From Taenia hydatigena (Eukaryota > Platyhelminthes > Cestoda > Cyclophyllidea > Taeniidae): a DNA stretch of 64,000 nt. The stretch lies in contig JADWOT020001278.1 of the NCBI GenBank assembly GCA_036345935.2, positions 127,344-191,343 on the forward strand, read 5' to 3'. Shown here one piece after another: positions 12,741-26,666 of this stretch. The notes under the pieces are model-generated. The model did no database searches and was not told the origin of the DNA. It saw only the letters and a list, made by a program, of their open reading frames with translations. Each line of letters begins with the position of its first letter. Position 1 is the first letter of the stretch. The translations under genes were made by a program, and so were the position numbers.

Positions 12741-14023
12741 GGGCTGAATCATTATAAAGTTAATTCTCACGGTTTATTTGCTGAAGGATTAGTTAGCATT
12801 ATCGCTTATATTTGCAGCAGAAATCTGCCCCACCGCGGACCGATTTGCTGCGCACGGCGATGAGAGCGTAGCTAGATAGATTTATATGGGACAGCAGACA
12901 GCTGTCAGCAAGTATTTTTAATTTGCTGTTGAACAGGCTGAATCTGTGCATATGTTTTGGGGTTCTACAATAATGGAACAGATGACTGCATTTTCATCAC
13001 AACCACTGCCTCAATGCATGACCTTAAAAGCCATTTGCGACTTTAGTGACTCATTAATGCTTCGTGCTTATTTTGGTCGGACATTTTTCTTAGGCGATCA
13101 CTGAACGCATTGGTGGATATCGCCAATGGAGCATGGTGCAGGAAGGTATTAGCCATGGCCGCTACTGGTAGGAACAGTAGCAGTCGTAAAGGAATTCACT
13201 CCAAAAATCGACGGCGTTTCAGGGTCAATAATCTGTTAGGGGAGTGCATTATAACCTCCAAGAGGGACCGCAACAGGGCTCGGATTTGAGATTAACAGCG
13301 TTAAGTAGCCGCTGATTGTTGGCCCTATTCTGGCTGCTCTCATAATTCTCTCAAAATGTTTATCAATAGCCCTATGTAGCAGAAACCATCTGGTCACTAT
13401 TCGAATCAATAGTCGTTAGCACAAGTCATTAGTCGTGTTAGGACTTCGTTGCGGGACAAATCTTAAGTGCTCACGATAATGAGAAATATTCAAATAGAAA
13501 TGATCGATCGGCCAATTTCTCTTGAATTAGAAAATTTGCTCGTGGCACCATCTTTGACCTCAACTTAGGAAAGGAGTGGATCGTGAAATCGTTTTTTGAA
13601 TTTTGTGGGCCGTCAAAGCTCCACAACAAGTCAAATCTGTCAGTAATAAATAGAATTTTCTGATAAAACCGATCATGGCTATTTGATAAGCGCACAATTA
13701 ATTGACCATAAGAAAGTTCATTCCAAAATGGCTTGCAGCGATATGTGTATCCTACTGGCAAAATTTATGGACACAAGCAGAAAATATGCCATATCCGAAC
13801 CTCTCCAGCTTCACATGCATGGTAGATAGCAGATCCGATTCCCCACAACGAAAAATTAGGGTTTAATATTTTGCCCTTCGTGGATATGGTAAAATAGATG
13901 TGCCATCTACATCTGCCTTAATTTTCGAGACTGCTATGTCTGCCACCACAAACGCAATTAAAGTGGACATAGATATGTAGTTGCCACCCTGCATTGGAAA
14001 GTCTAACTCATTCCATTTAACGT
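12741..14023. other. Region without a supported gene
   Basis: A short segment at 13093-13144 lies between an acceptor (TTTTTCTTAG) and a possible donor (GTATTA) and reads AITERIGGYRQWSMVQE in one frame. It is too short to assign. A 96-codon minus-strand frame at 13471-13761 has no recognisable domain. Confidence 0.4.
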
Positions 14024-14182
14024 ATGGCTCCAGTGTTTAATACAATAGCTGCCTGTCTTCTTGGCCTCCTGGTGCTTTTCATGACCCATGAAGGACCTTG
14101 TACACCTCTACATGGCAGAACCTTAAAATTGTTATTATTTTCTCCATTCATGCATAAATTTTATTTTACACAGACCTTTTAA
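14024..14182 (+). CDS. Short ORF with a strong signal-peptide-like N-terminus
   Basis: An ATG at 14024 opens a 52-codon frame whose first 22 residues are a textbook signal peptide: MAPVFNTIAACLLGLL, then VLFMTHEG. The ORF is below the length at which chance frames can be excluded. It could be a tiny secreted peptide, or the first exon of a longer secreted or type I membrane protein spliced downstream. The membrane-spanning exons at 15227-15534 on the same strand are a possible partner, but I found no connecting exons. No recognised mature peptide follows. Confidence 0.28.
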   Translation: MAPVFNTIAACLLGLLVLFMTHEGPCTPLHGRTLKLLLFSPFMHKFYFTQTF

Positions 14183-15226
14183 ATTTGAATTAATTTTGTG
14201 TCAAAAATCGATATTATCACCGACTCCCTCCATTCTCTGTCAACTGTCTAAGCGTTGACTGCAACATCGAGCTTCTGTAAAGTACTGTCACAAGCGCATT
14301 CTGATGGGCACAACTACATGGCTAATCTTTAATTAGCAAAGCTGCTGCAGAGAAGTGTTAATTGCGTTGAAGCTAATCAGGTAGCTCTAACGGCATGCGT
14401 TATTAGGGCATTGAATTAATGAGGAGTATGATAAACCATTGTACACCACGCCTAGCTAGTCCTGTGTGCTGACAGTGCTTAGTCCTACCTGCTTAAAAAG
14501 AACGGTTTTCTGCTGCTGACTTTTTACTGCATCTTTGTGTGCCGGACGCAACCAGTAATAAAGGCATCACATTTGACGGTCATTTCAAGTTCTACCCCTT
14601 AACTGCCCCATTTGTGTTACTAGGTTTGTGTGCCATTTAGACAAACCTCTTATTGATATATGCAAACACATATAACTAGATACAGAAAGGGAATTAAATG
14701 CTCTCGCAACACGGGCTTTAAGCTCATAGAAAAGATGAAACCGGCCAACTCTGCTGTCAGTTGCCAGTGGGTCTCCAAACTCGCAGATCTTGGCACTTTA
14801 CTGCATTTTCTACTTAACTGGTATTCAAACTTCAACCAAACCTAAGAATAGTGCACGAGGTCTTCCAATAAAATTATTTATGGCATGCATCACGAGCAAA
14901 AAGTCGATTTTCGGTACTGGAAGGTTTATTATATTATCACCGCAAGATGCCGCTGTTTTTTAATTCCCTTATGCGAAATGATGCACCTGCTCTCATCATA
15001 CTTCAAGAGAATTTGCCAGTAATCAACGAAGATTTTGCAAAAGCGCCAATGTTACTGTCTCCACATTACCAAAGTCAATTTAATGAAGCACAAAACATGA
15101 AACACGACCCAATTATAAACGTTGTCTCTCGTTCTTTGTTCCACCATTTGTAATTAAAAGCGGTAAAGTACTTTTTTTAGTTTGCATGTGTAATCCGTCG
15201 CAAGCCAAAATCAACTGATTTTCCAG

Positions 15227-15534
15227 TTGTGTATCAGTCAACACATACAGCGATTTGAGTTCACTTACTTTAGACAGTGGTCGAATCGAAGGCTCTTGCT
15301 TGTTTTCCTGTTTTTTTTACTAGTCTTCTTGACGCTATTCCTATCTAAAGGCTTTGGTAAGTTACTTTTCCGCATTTGCAGTAAGATGCTTGCATTTATT
15401 CTTAACGCAAATAATATTTAGATCAAAAAGAAGAAGGGGAAGCCGGAATGAAATCTAAAAAGAATGCACCCAGAAGGAGAGTTGAAGAGGAGAAGATCTC
15501 GTGTAGATTTCGCAAGATTTTATTCAATGCCTAG
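15227..15534 (+). CDS. 3' end of a single-pass membrane protein gene (two exons)
   Basis: Exon A (15227-15356) follows acceptor TTTTCCAG and ends at donor GTAAGT. Exon B (15422-15534) follows TATTTAG and ends in TAG. They are separated by a 65-bp intron, and the split codon (phase 1) joins cleanly into GFG-DQKEEGEAG. The 79 encoded residues hold a membrane span (RRLLLVFLFFLLVFLTLFL, with arginines just before it) and then a highly charged tail with KSKKNAPRRRVEEEK that would lie in the cytosol. AATAAA signals lie about 115 bases after the stop. There is no ATG in exon A, so one or more 5' exons are missing. The family is unrecognised. Clean phase, open frames and a poly(A) signal argue for a real gene. 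Confidence 0.47.
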
Positions 15535-15648
15535 TATAGGTCTGGCAAGATGCACTTCTATTCTGACACTGCCGTTCATTACCTCGGTAGCCGAGGAAAG
15601 AGGAGTAACCACTTAACTCAGGCAGCTAACAAGGGACATTTGACCACG

Positions 15649-15658
15649 AATAAATAAA
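15649..15658 (+). other. Tandem poly(A) signals
   Basis: Two overlapping AATAAA hexamers lie 115-124 bases after the stop codon of the membrane-protein exons on the same strand. They are well placed to end that transcript. Confidence 0.4.
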
Positions 15659-18600
15659 AATCTCTGCATTTCTTTATCATCTGCCTCTCTCTATGCCATT
15701 GACCAATTTAAACTGTGCAAACTCTGCTGCTGAGCAGAGGAGCCTTACTATGCTTAAATGTACCCTTTATTTCACCAATCTCTTCCTTTCTTCTATAATA
15801 AACATTGAGTTATGAATGCTTCTGCGTCCAATAAGTGCTTTTTTTTCAAAATGCCTTTTCATAATCTGCTTGTTTTTACACTGCCACTTGCACTTCTCCG
15901 TAAGTCTGTTGAAGCTTTAGGCATGCAATTTCTTACCAATCATCAAACCTTTCGGCTTGCACGAAAGGAATACAAAGCCAACAAGAATTACAAGGGCAGA
16001 ATGCTGGAGTCGCAACTTTGAGCCCTTGCGTGGGTGTCTGTAATGCTCCATTAATCATATAATCGCCAAGGTTGTAGGGCTGTATTAAAAGAAAGCTTCA
16101 CAATATAAAGACTTATCAAGTCCCAAACTAAAGAGAGGAAACAGGCATTATCTCTGTCTCTGAACTTTGCTGATTGAACAGAATAGCAGAGCTCATCGAC
16201 TTCAGTAAAGAAGATGTCAATTAATGACCTTAGCTTATAAACAGCTTAGCGATTCTTGAGATATCAGGCTATACATTTCTTTTGTCATTAAAGAAAGTAT
16301 TTAAAATTGCAAGTGTCTGATGAAGAACTAAGCAGGAATGGTGACCTTTAGATTTAAACTTTCCCACACCTTAGCAAAAGCCGGTTAGTACAGTCCGTCA
16401 GAATCGAGTGAGGATGGTATTTGATGTTGTGCATTCTTCAGGTCGAGCCAAAATTAGCAGCGGATTTAAACACCAACAATAGCAAACGTCAATGCATTGC
16501 TGAGATCCTTTAAGATGGCGGAATCAATGCTAATAAAAAGGGCTGAATTTCCTCCGATGGGTAGGAATTAGTCAACCAAACTAGGTATTGCTTCTTCTTT
16601 TACCAAGCACATTGATACCTCTTTACAGTATCGGCTTTATTACTACAGTTAAATCTCGTTTTCTCATCAGTTGCCAGATTACAAAAGTGGGATGAAGACG
16701 AGATGGATATGAGATAGCTGGATAGAGGTTGCAGGCTATTTGGCATCACAGCTGACGAATTTGAAGTATTAATGGGTTTACCTACCAGTACGCCAAGCCA
16801 GGAGTCAAAAAATGAGCATACAGAAGCAAGGACTGTACTAGCAAATCAGAATAGCTACAGCAAAGTCTATTTTGGCCTATCTTTCTTCCCTTATTTTTCA
16901 CTTGTTGACAATGGCGTTCCGATATACCCAACACAAACCGGACGCCGAACCGCTGTGAACTGGATTGCTCTGCAACCCAACAGTGCAGTAGTTATTAGTC
17001 GACTAAAACTTCTTATGCTAAGAGAAATGACATCTCTACTGGTTTTTGTCCAGGATTGTTCTTTATTCTTTAATAAGGAGTGACTCATGCATGATCCATT
17101 TTAGTTTGTCAACAGTTCATCTGCTCAGTTAGATTGAATTGGAATATCAGCTCATTTCGTAGGGCAACTGACGATTTTTAAAGCAAAGGTTTGCAGGAAT
17201 GTCAGCCATTGTGCCACATTCTGTTTCTTTGACTCGAGCATTGCACAAAAAGGGCCACAGCAGCATTTTATCTACCAGTATGTATGCCTTAGCAAATGCG
17301 CACATCTATGACAATGCGAGGTCGCTGTTACCTCATTACATAGACACGGAACTCACCATGAACCAAGCATTCACCTGCGTTAGCACTACTTGGCCTTCAC
17401 CCTTTCTTCTTGCCTCGATTTAAGAATGCGCTTTAAAATCAAAAGCGAAAGATTATGGAAAAGGAAGGCGTAAACCGCTAAAATAAAACGGAATGTGGAT
17501 ATGATAGCATATAGTAATGTGGCTGCAGCGGCCGAAATTGAATTCTTCCCCATCAACCAGTGTTAAACTCGACCAGTAAAAAGTGCCCCTGGACCTATGG
17601 TGATGCTGTGTCTATTGCCGAGAGGAACAGGATTTCCTTAAGTCATGACTTGGCATTGGGATGCATTCGATTCTGCTCCTCATCATTTAGTGAATGCTAT
17701 TCGGATCCGATCTCAATTTCACTTAAACAAGAAAAATAGAGGTTGCCCTAAGTCCTGCTTTGCCTTATTACATTTTATGGAACATCACGGAAAAACTATC
17801 GATAGAAGCGGAAATTGCAAAGTCGGAAAGGAAAGCAAGAATTAACTAAATAAGCATCTTCGCCAACTTTAAGCCATTATTAAGAGCGAACCGATGGTTC
17901 TCGCAACAGAGCAGGATTATAATCCTCAAACCTATGCTAATATCGGTGGACAATTTGGTTTAGTTAAATCATCCGTACATTACTCTAGGTTCTTCCAAAT
18001 GGGAATGAAAAATTAGAATCACTTGGACGCTGTGGTGAGCATTGCTTTATACCTTGGCATTTATCCTTGCAAAAGAATTCAATCTAGAAAACATCATTTT
18101 GTGCGATGTCAGCTATTGTTACAAAAGTTCTTGCATGGCGGATAAAGAATGCAACTTCTACATTTCAACTAAGACCTACAATCATCGCAAATTGAGCACA
18201 AACAAGAAGGCAAAGAAGGTGAGGTTATTGAGAACACAAAAGACAAAGACGAAGAGGAGGCAGGTCACTGTTCCACTTCTTCAGCAAAGTGATAGCCAAA
18301 GCAATGGCTCTGTCAGGCTTGTGGTGCAGGCATTTGTAAATTAATCCCTTAGGCAGGTTAAAGTAGCCATTGCTAGATAGCACAACACTAAAAATTGATG
18401 AAAACATAAAACCACATAGTCAGGTGTCCTGCACACCCAAAAATCACTCCACATTCACATACAGGATCGCAATGGGGTGGAGAAAGGGGTTAGCGGAAGC
18501 CATCTTCGGAACGAAGTGGACAATCATGGGTTCGGATCCATCTAGCAAACTTGGTGCTGCATCGATTTCAGCAACTTGTTCAGCCTTGCTCAATTTCAAC

Positions 18601-21600
18601 TACCTTTCTTGCGATTTCAAGCAGCGCGTAGCGTCGCTTCACATACAAACCACTAAATTGACGAACTGGGAACATTTTGATTTAACTGCATTCAAATTCC
18701 AAAGCTACCCTCTGTTAAAAGTACAGTATTTTTATGCGTGGATTTTTCGCTTTCCCTAAAAAATGATGTAAATTAAGGTTGTACTTATTGCTTCAAATAA
18801 GAAAAAGACAATGATGAGTGTGGCCGTATATTCACCCACTTATTTTATGGGGCAATTAGTTGGAAGCGCTTAGAGGACTATCAACCCGCTATTACATCTC
18901 GTACACTCAAAAAGAAAAACTCAAGGAAAAGATTGCGTTAGTTGTAGTATAGGTGTCTTATAATTTATTAAGTGATTGCGAGCGATAGTCAGTAATAATA
19001 GCATTCGTAGCGTGTTTGAAGCGAGAAAGGTATAAAGAAGGGCTTATGCACCATCGATTAGCGCCAGTATAAGCACAACCTTGGTCATGTTCGCCGTCTA
19101 CCACCATTGCTACGACCATCCCCACGGCTGCGCACACGGCGACCAACATTGCAGCTTTTCCACAGACCACAATCCCCACTTCTGCGCACATTGGGAATCC
19201 TTCGCAACCTCACACTACGGTGCTCTCTTTCACGCATACGAACATGGCCGACTTCCCCACTCCATTTCTTTGGCTATCTCTGCTTTCTTTGGAACTGACC
19301 TGCTCAATATTGCTACCTTATATGCTAGTCACCTTGTCTCTAACCCGTTCGCGTGACCCTCGTGATTACTGTCTTTTTAGCCCGAAACTCGTGCCCGCTG
19401 ATCTCTAAGGATGCATAGTCTGCAAAATCGTAAGTGACTGACCAAGCCTAAAAGTTATGGCTGGTGAGAAATCAAGCAAGCATTTTTGTGAATAGTGACT
19501 ACCTTTGCCGATGTACAGACAGCAGAGTATGGGCTAGCATTGAGCTGTACCGAACCACTAAACCCACTTCGGTTATTTTCGGATAGGAATTTCGTTAAAT
19601 GAAATCAGACTATTAGCGTCAAATGCTTTCTCGTTTGCGAGTGTGCAGAGATTGGGCTTCATGACACCCACGGTGTGGCAATGCAATGAGAAATCCTCTA
19701 AGTGCGACTATAAGCGCAAAGGCTTTAATTTTCTTTTTGGCTGCATTGCGTGCTAGTTATATTTTACAGCCTCTTAAACATTTTTTCCAAGGGTGTAATT
19801 CTTTGTTCCTAATAACAGGGTTTTACAACATTTACCCTTTTGGATTAGTGCGAGCAAGTCATACATTGAGACCATGCCTAAATTGGATGTAGTCTTCGAC
19901 TCTTTAATTATCCAAAAATAGGCAATATTTGAAATGCTGCATCCTCGTGCACTGAGCCTTTAACGATGTTGCAACATGAGGTCACGCTGAAAGTAGACTA
20001 ATATCCTACACATTTGTAAAACTTGTTTTCAACCTTCTTAGAAAGTACAGGTAAAACCTTTGAAGACGAACGAACAAACCAATTTGGATGGTTGGTTAGA
20101 AGAACTACCCTCCCTTCTCGGCTGTAGTTTGCATTCGTTGAAGTACTGCAGTAGATATAAATCGATAGTAGCAGGCAAAAAATTTGTGATAGCTAAAATC
20201 ATTTTACACCGAAAACGTTAAATTTTCAATAAATCAGGGATCTCATCTCGCAGTTGGGCCTTGCTGATTTAGCTACACTTAGTACTCCTTTGTTCTGTAA
20301 TAGCATCACCTGAATTAACGATTGTCTTTCTTGCTGTTCTGTACCTAAATAATGATTTGTATACAAGACCACTGAGAATAATTGCGATGGAGCACTGAGA
20401 GCTTAGATTTAAAGCGAATCACACAAATTGACTTAAAATGAATTGTGCTTAAGACCGCGTGTAAACATGCGTGCAGATGGGGGAATCCATAAAGATTTTT
20501 CGACTAATTAAGCTCTAAAACCACTCGCAGAATGCGCCGGCTTCTATTCACGACATAATTCACTAATTCTTGCAACGTGCAATAATAGGTAAGAACTACA
20601 ATCATTATTAGATCGCATTCAATTGGCAACCTTTTTCGAATCGTCAACTTGCATGAAACTGTTACGGATAATTTCAATACGGTGAATTGCCAAGCAGCTA
20701 TGTCTATGTTCCATAATTTCATTAAAGTTTATGCTTTAGATCTCATTTCATTCCTCAATTTACCCACGGCAAGCATGAATACTGCTTAGTAAATGTGTTT
20801 ACCTCGAAAATCATCCAGTATATTGTCTGTCTAGTTGGGATAATGCGACAATGAAGAAATGGGAAGAGGATCTGTGCAACAGATATGCATGCGCTGCGGA
20901 ATGATATGTAGTTTGATAAGAAGTGGGAGGCAGATACCTTCTAGATGTAGACGTATTCCCAAACACCGCGCACCACTGTGTTGCACCAACCACATAAAAT
21001 GCTTCCCTGTGTCTGTGCATGCGTGCAAACCATGACTATTTCCGTTAAGCAAATTGATCTATAGCTTTTTTGTTTCATCCTAAGAATCTCGGTTAGGCAG
21101 GGACCTCCCTCTTGTGTGTAGCTCAACGTTTATTTGTATGCAGTTGACATTAATTTTCATAATTTTTCTCTCCATTTCCTTAAGCAGAAGACTGCTACCA
21201 TCGTAGTCGGTCTTCTACTTGCATTAAAATTATTCCTACATGTACAATTTAAAACAAGTAAAACCATCTTATTTAAAGCAATGTGAGTTACTGCCCTATC
21301 ACAGTTTGCACATTTCTAACTAAGTATTTGCAACTTTGAATGATATCTTACTCTTACTAGTTTTGCAGAGGCACCAAATGGTGTGTTTTATCTTTTGTAG
21401 TAAATCCAGTCCCAACCTTAGGAGCGACGAATCTAAGTGCGTAGGACGCCATTAGGTTTCAAAGCCATATCAGAGCGTACTAGGAGCAGAGAATGACTTG
21501 TTAACAGCATGCAGCAATTGTTTGTTAGGTTGAGAATGAATCCTGTAAAAATCATCCCCAGAGAAATCAAGAAGTGGTTTGCAGTGTGTGGGTTCAATCA

Positions 21601-22966
21601 GTTAGCTATCCACATACTAGCGTTCATTAAATGAAGGACTGGTCTTCCTAGTGATCACTGTTTTCAGCCATTGGTGTTACGCTAAATGGCCATGATCTTG
21701 GACTTATTACTGTCTCCTTGGTATAGCTTTAGCTTTCTTGTGCGTCAAGTAAAGAGACGTTAATTCAAACCAAAGGTTCAAAAGCTTTACAGCATGAAAA
21801 TAATTGTTGTTGACTGACAGTGCATCAACACTTCTCAGGTAGGCATCAGTGCTCAATGCTGTTAGTAAACTTCGAAGGATGGTGGGCAAATAGCTGTAGG
21901 ATAAAATTGCATGTCACAGTATGCAAAGTTACCGTAAAGTAGATGGTTAAATATATACGAATATCACCGCAGAGATTTGATGAAGTAGTTATCGTCTATG
22001 ACAATAAACGGCGGTTCTTGACATTTATTGATGCGATTTGGAGCATATTCGGCGTTAAGGAAGTTGGTAGATTAGCTAAAAGTCTCAAGTAATTTGCGTA
22101 GCGTACCATTTTGAGACTAAATGACGAGGACAAGAAGCTTCTTCACAAGTTGGCATTAAAGGATTTAGACATAAGGAAGGTAAACGCCACTCAAATGCTC
22201 ACGAAGTATTTCATGCATTCAAGTGTTCAAAATATTAATTTACGAAATTAAACATGAGCCTTGGTTGGGTCAGATCAAAGGATGAGGAGCAAATTCTGAA
22301 GTCAGGACACATCCTTTTCAGCCACATCTTTGCCGCAATAATCTCTGCTTACTATTTAATTTAATGCACTTTTAGGCATGTCGCACAAAAGCAAGTGGAA
22401 TTAAGAGGCTGCATACATGCATAGAAGAGCAGTTCACATCAATTCGCACCGAGTAAAACGGGGTCACAACGGCTGCCTTGCGATTCTTATGCAGCAAATC
22501 GCAGAACTGCGCCCAAGGATGAGTGAGAACCGGAGGTTAAAAAGCTTGAATGATTTTTCTACTGCTAACAAATGGTCCATTTGCCATGCTCGATGACAAG
22601 AACAGATTATTGTTGTGCTTCAGAAGACTTGACAAGGAGTTATCGGGTTTTTAAAAAGGCCAAGAGGCAGCCTTAAATGACTTTTCGGAGCTACCAGGGT
22701 GTCTAGAATTGTGAGATGTGATTTTATCCATAAAATCAAAGTAAGCAATTCATGTCAAATTCCCTGTATTAACGGTGAGATGGGGATAAAATCCATTATT
22801 GCCAGATTGCTCTACGCTGCGTTGAGGAGACTAACGAATTTAGCTAAAAACTAAGATAGGGTCAGAACTTAGTCCTTCCTCAGTAAAGGTGTTTACTTAG
22901 GTCAATCGCCTAATGCGGAGGGACAGAGCATATCTATTTTTCATAAGGCCAGTGGGAGCATGATAG
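15659..22966. other. Long region without a supported gene
   Basis: Several 60-130 codon frames occur (for example 16772-17083, 18042-18344 and 18370-18759, all plus), but none shows a domain or convincing splice context. About 19085-19350 is GC-richer and open in all three plus frames and on the minus strand. One plus frame reads as a Thr/Pro-rich stretch followed by a hydrophobic segment. It could be a decayed exon. Confidence 0.42.
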
Positions 22967-23371
22967 CTATATCTCGTACAGGAATGCCTCCAATCGCATC
23001 CCTTTTGGTCACTCCATCGAGTTTTGGCATTTGGATCCGCCTTCTATATGACACCAGATGCCATATTGTGTTTATCCGCTCGTTGCTGCTCCACTTTCAT
23101 CCCCACTTCGCTAGTTCTGAGTGACAAGCAGACTCAATTTTCAGGCCATCATGACCTCTTCAGCTCTTTGTTGCAGTTCATGCTGATTTCAAACAGTGTC
23201 ATTTTCTGTATGTTTCGAAAACCCTTTTTTGTGCTGCTGCCCAGTCAGACAGAAAGGGCTGTATGTAATTACCGTAATTCCATTGATTCTTGCAGCCTCG
23301 ACTTTTGGGATTCTCGCCAGTTAGTAGGGAAGAATAAGCAAGATAATCATTGCAATGAAGTGAGGCGTTGA
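22967..23371 (+). pseudogene. Rhodopsin-type GPCR fragment covering TM6-TM7 (possible)
   Basis: An open plus-strand frame begins after a TAG at 22964 and runs 134 codons. It holds a hydrophobic stretch with AFYMTPDAILCL, resembling the FxxxWxPxxIL core of TM6 in class A receptors. A loop of about 20 residues follows, then SSLLQFMLISNSVIFCMFRK. That resembles TM7 of flatworm and insect peptide receptors, where NSxxNFxIYC is followed by a basic short helix; the usual tyrosine is replaced by phenylalanine. TM1-TM5 are absent upstream in any frame I could read, so it is probably a relic. The identification rests on two short patterns and is tentative. Confidence 0.33.
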
Positions 23372-26300
23372 CCCCTTCATTTTTAGGCGCAGATGAAATG
23401 CGCTAAATGTGGAAGCAGAGAAGTAGCCGCAATAAGTTATGCTCGGGCTTGTGTGCTGCAACTCTTGTGTGATGAGAGTTTATCGAGTAATGATGCACAG
23501 AAGTCTTATTCAGAAGTAATATTCGCGTAAAGTAGTAAAGCTTTGAATCTAGGGTTTTCGAATCAAAGTGGCATCAAAGAATTTGAACACGAGCCGAGAA
23601 AGAATGCCAATTCTTTGAGCTAAACGTCTGAATTGATTTGTTCGTTATTCTGCAAAAGTTAACTTTTATTTGCGAGAAGCTCCACAGCCAGTTTTACTAA
23701 TTTTTAGGATATTAGTCCACTTGCAGCGTAATTATTTGGTACATTATCGTTGAGGGCTCAGTGAAGTAGGATTTCGCATTATAAATATTGTCGATTTTCG
23801 GTGGTTAAATGATCGCCATTCAGTTCAAAAGCAAAATTTGGCTGAAGACTGCATCCTATTTAGTTATGGTTCCAACGCATGACCGTTTATTAATATTCAT
23901 AAGGCGCAATTATGGAGGTATTAAAGTCCATACCTAGTCTGCATTTTAAATGCACCATGGAGTTGGTGGCGAACCGGACCACGCAGTTGAGGGGGGTTAC
24001 ACGTAGTTAGGTCATAGGTTAATCGCATACACCCATTGGTTGTGCAAACAGTCCTGTTCTTCTTTATGCTCGCGTTGCATCAGTTACAAAAAACATCCCC
24101 ACGCGTGCATGCATGCGCAAAAACCATGGTACCAAACCTTAGATTGGTTCCATAATCTTAATTCAACGGAGCGTAAAAGATTTGGTGTGTGTGTGTATGC
24201 GTGTATGAATATTAGATAAAATTTCATACAATATTCACAATAAAATTCTCATTAATTGGCCAAATTTTTTCTCAACTTTTTTTAAATCAGAGCGAATTCG
24301 CATAATTTCGAGCATATGTTTTTGCTTTTTTTCTTGTATCTTTAAGGCTAGCAATAGCATGACCTCATTTATCCCATTCAGAGAAATTAAGCAATTCCGA
24401 ATAATGTTTACGCAGCTCGACGATTGCCTGAAGTCGATTTATTAATAATTTCATAAAGCAATTTGTTACAAAATAATGCCAAGCTTTAAACGAAACCACC
24501 GGCTTATGCCGACTCCTTTTGGACGAATTTTATACTCTTCCGCGATGTGTAGCTGTACTTTTGCGCTAAGTTGCTTTACATTGTCCTCATCAGCGCCCGA
24601 ATCCAGCTTAAATCAGGCAAATTGAGCCAACCTAAAGGTCGGCCAATATTTTATTGCGCAAGTAAGTTTAGTTACAATGTTTCCTCTAAGTGAAATTGGA
24701 AGTCTTGGCACTCAGAATGGGTGCCAATCTAGATGACCATAGGTTCACCGTGATTGCCATATTCTCGTATCGGGCTGCGAACAAATCATAATCAAAGTGG
24801 TCTTTCAACTCTCCTTCAAAAGCAAAATTCGAAAACTTCGCAAAGCGGCAGGAGGCACGAAATTTTAGCGCAAAACTAGGTATCACAGGAGCATGCAATT
24901 GGTTCAATGCTCAGTGGAGGATTACAACAATCAGCAATGAAAATAGAGGAAATCTAAAGATTATTTTACATTGACTTCCGCACGTGTTCTGCTGTCACAT
25001 TGGTTCAAACCTACAGATAAAGAAACCATGGAACGTAGAAAGGGTAATCATCATTGATACCACATCAGGAATACCGGTTGGACATCTGGATGCTGATAAA
25101 TTTTAGATAGGTTCAAAACCACTTGATATGCCACAATGTGTGGATGTCAATGAATTTGGCGACCGGAAATCAACGCCTCGTAATGCTTCAGTCGACTGAC
25201 ATTATCGGATATGTATGATCGAGGTGCATGGGCTTCATTTTTTTCAAGCCAAGGCGTGACAACGTCTGAAGCTCTTAAGGACAGACAGAAACAGCCCGTA
25301 ATTGCATGGCATGCAAAGCGTATAAAAACGCTTCGAGTGACCTCCTCCTTTAGGCACACGACCAAGCCGTTCAAGTTCCTTCGTGCAGTTTTGCCGAACC
25401 CTAGCTTGCGCCTGCTGTCGGATATCGTAAATTGCCAATTTTGAACTCCTTTCTTGTAATAGCACTCACATAAGCGTTTATTGTGGATTGGTGATCCAAA
25501 CAAGCATTTAAGATCTAAAGCACAAAAGATCCGCTATCAAAAAGGACGTACAGGAAAGCAACGGATGAGAGATGGATAGATGAATAATCCATTAGCGGTC
25601 CTGTTACTGGCAGCGTGGTAGCATGATAGAGTAAACATCCACAACGTCATTAATGCCTTTAAAGCAGTAATCGTCCTGTTGCCTGAGGATCTCGCAATGT
25701 CCAGCACCTCTAATTTCGAGGGTCTTTAATTTTTTGATTCTCATACAAGTCTGTCCTAACAAAATCTACAGGTCAGCAATATTGAAATTCACGCAGGAAG
25801 TCTCTAAACCGGTATCGAATTATGCTTTGCATGTACTTCGCGATTCCTGGACGTGGCCTGATGCATGCATTTGTCAAGCGTGTGTGAGACAGCGCTGAAC
25901 AAATGAAGTACGAGAACGCTCATGCACAGCGTGTCAAGATAAGCATCCCCACTTTTGTGTTAGGACCTTTGTTTAAAGAATATTATGCGCAACAAAGACT
26001 TCGACCTATGTACACGTCAAGTCTTTCGGATGTTCCTTTAAAACTATGCATGTCTATTTTCAGTGGTTACATTCATCAGCAGTATCTAGAAAGCATGAGC
26101 CTGACATTGAAATCTAAGTTGATCTGTTTCACTGGTACCCGACTAAACTTAACATGAGTTTTCTACTTAACGGATCGTTTTGTTAAGAGACATAGACCCT
26201 TAGAAGTTAACGCACTAATCGAAGGCATTAAAAGAAGGCTGGTCCAATTATGGCCGTGATTGTTTTTCTATGATGACGTGTGATGACTCATGTTAGCATT

Positions 26301-26666
26301 AAATGCCATTAGCTAGTTATTTTTAATTTCCTAATTCCCACGCATTCGGATTTACTATAGCACGAAACCGCCGAATTTGTTTGACCATCTTTGTTACCTA
26401 AGGCTTAGAAGTAAACCTCGCCAATTCACCTACTTTTAAGCTAGGTGTGAAACCAATCTCTTGATGATTTTTAATTCAGCCGTATTGATATGACGGGTGG
26501 AATTGCACAACTCTCTGACACTTTATCCTTTCACTGCTTCTACTAGGCAGGCAGAATAATAGTTCTGTTTTACAGTTTCAATCTCTTCGGCTATTGCAAG
26601 TGTTTTTAATGCAGCCTATCTACTTGGCGTTTGTTCAGGTTCCAGTAATCGTAAGTTTTTACTCAC
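23372..26666. other. Region without a supported gene
   Basis: A short GT-rich run sits at about 24183-24208. About 25150-25500 is GC-richer and open on both strands (118 codons minus, 77 plus) without any recognisable domain. Otherwise the sequence is AT-rich and full of stops. Confidence 0.42.

Noticed and set aside
19081..19356. His/Cys-rich plus-strand frame and its Thr/Pro-rich alternative
   Set aside because: All three plus frames and a minus frame are open here, so none can be preferred. No family match.
24183..24208. GT-dinucleotide run
   Set aside because: Too short and imperfect to list as a microsatellite.
25147..25503. Overlapping open frames on both strands (118 codons minus)
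   Set aside because: Open on both strands with no domain and no paired splice sites; most likely compositional.
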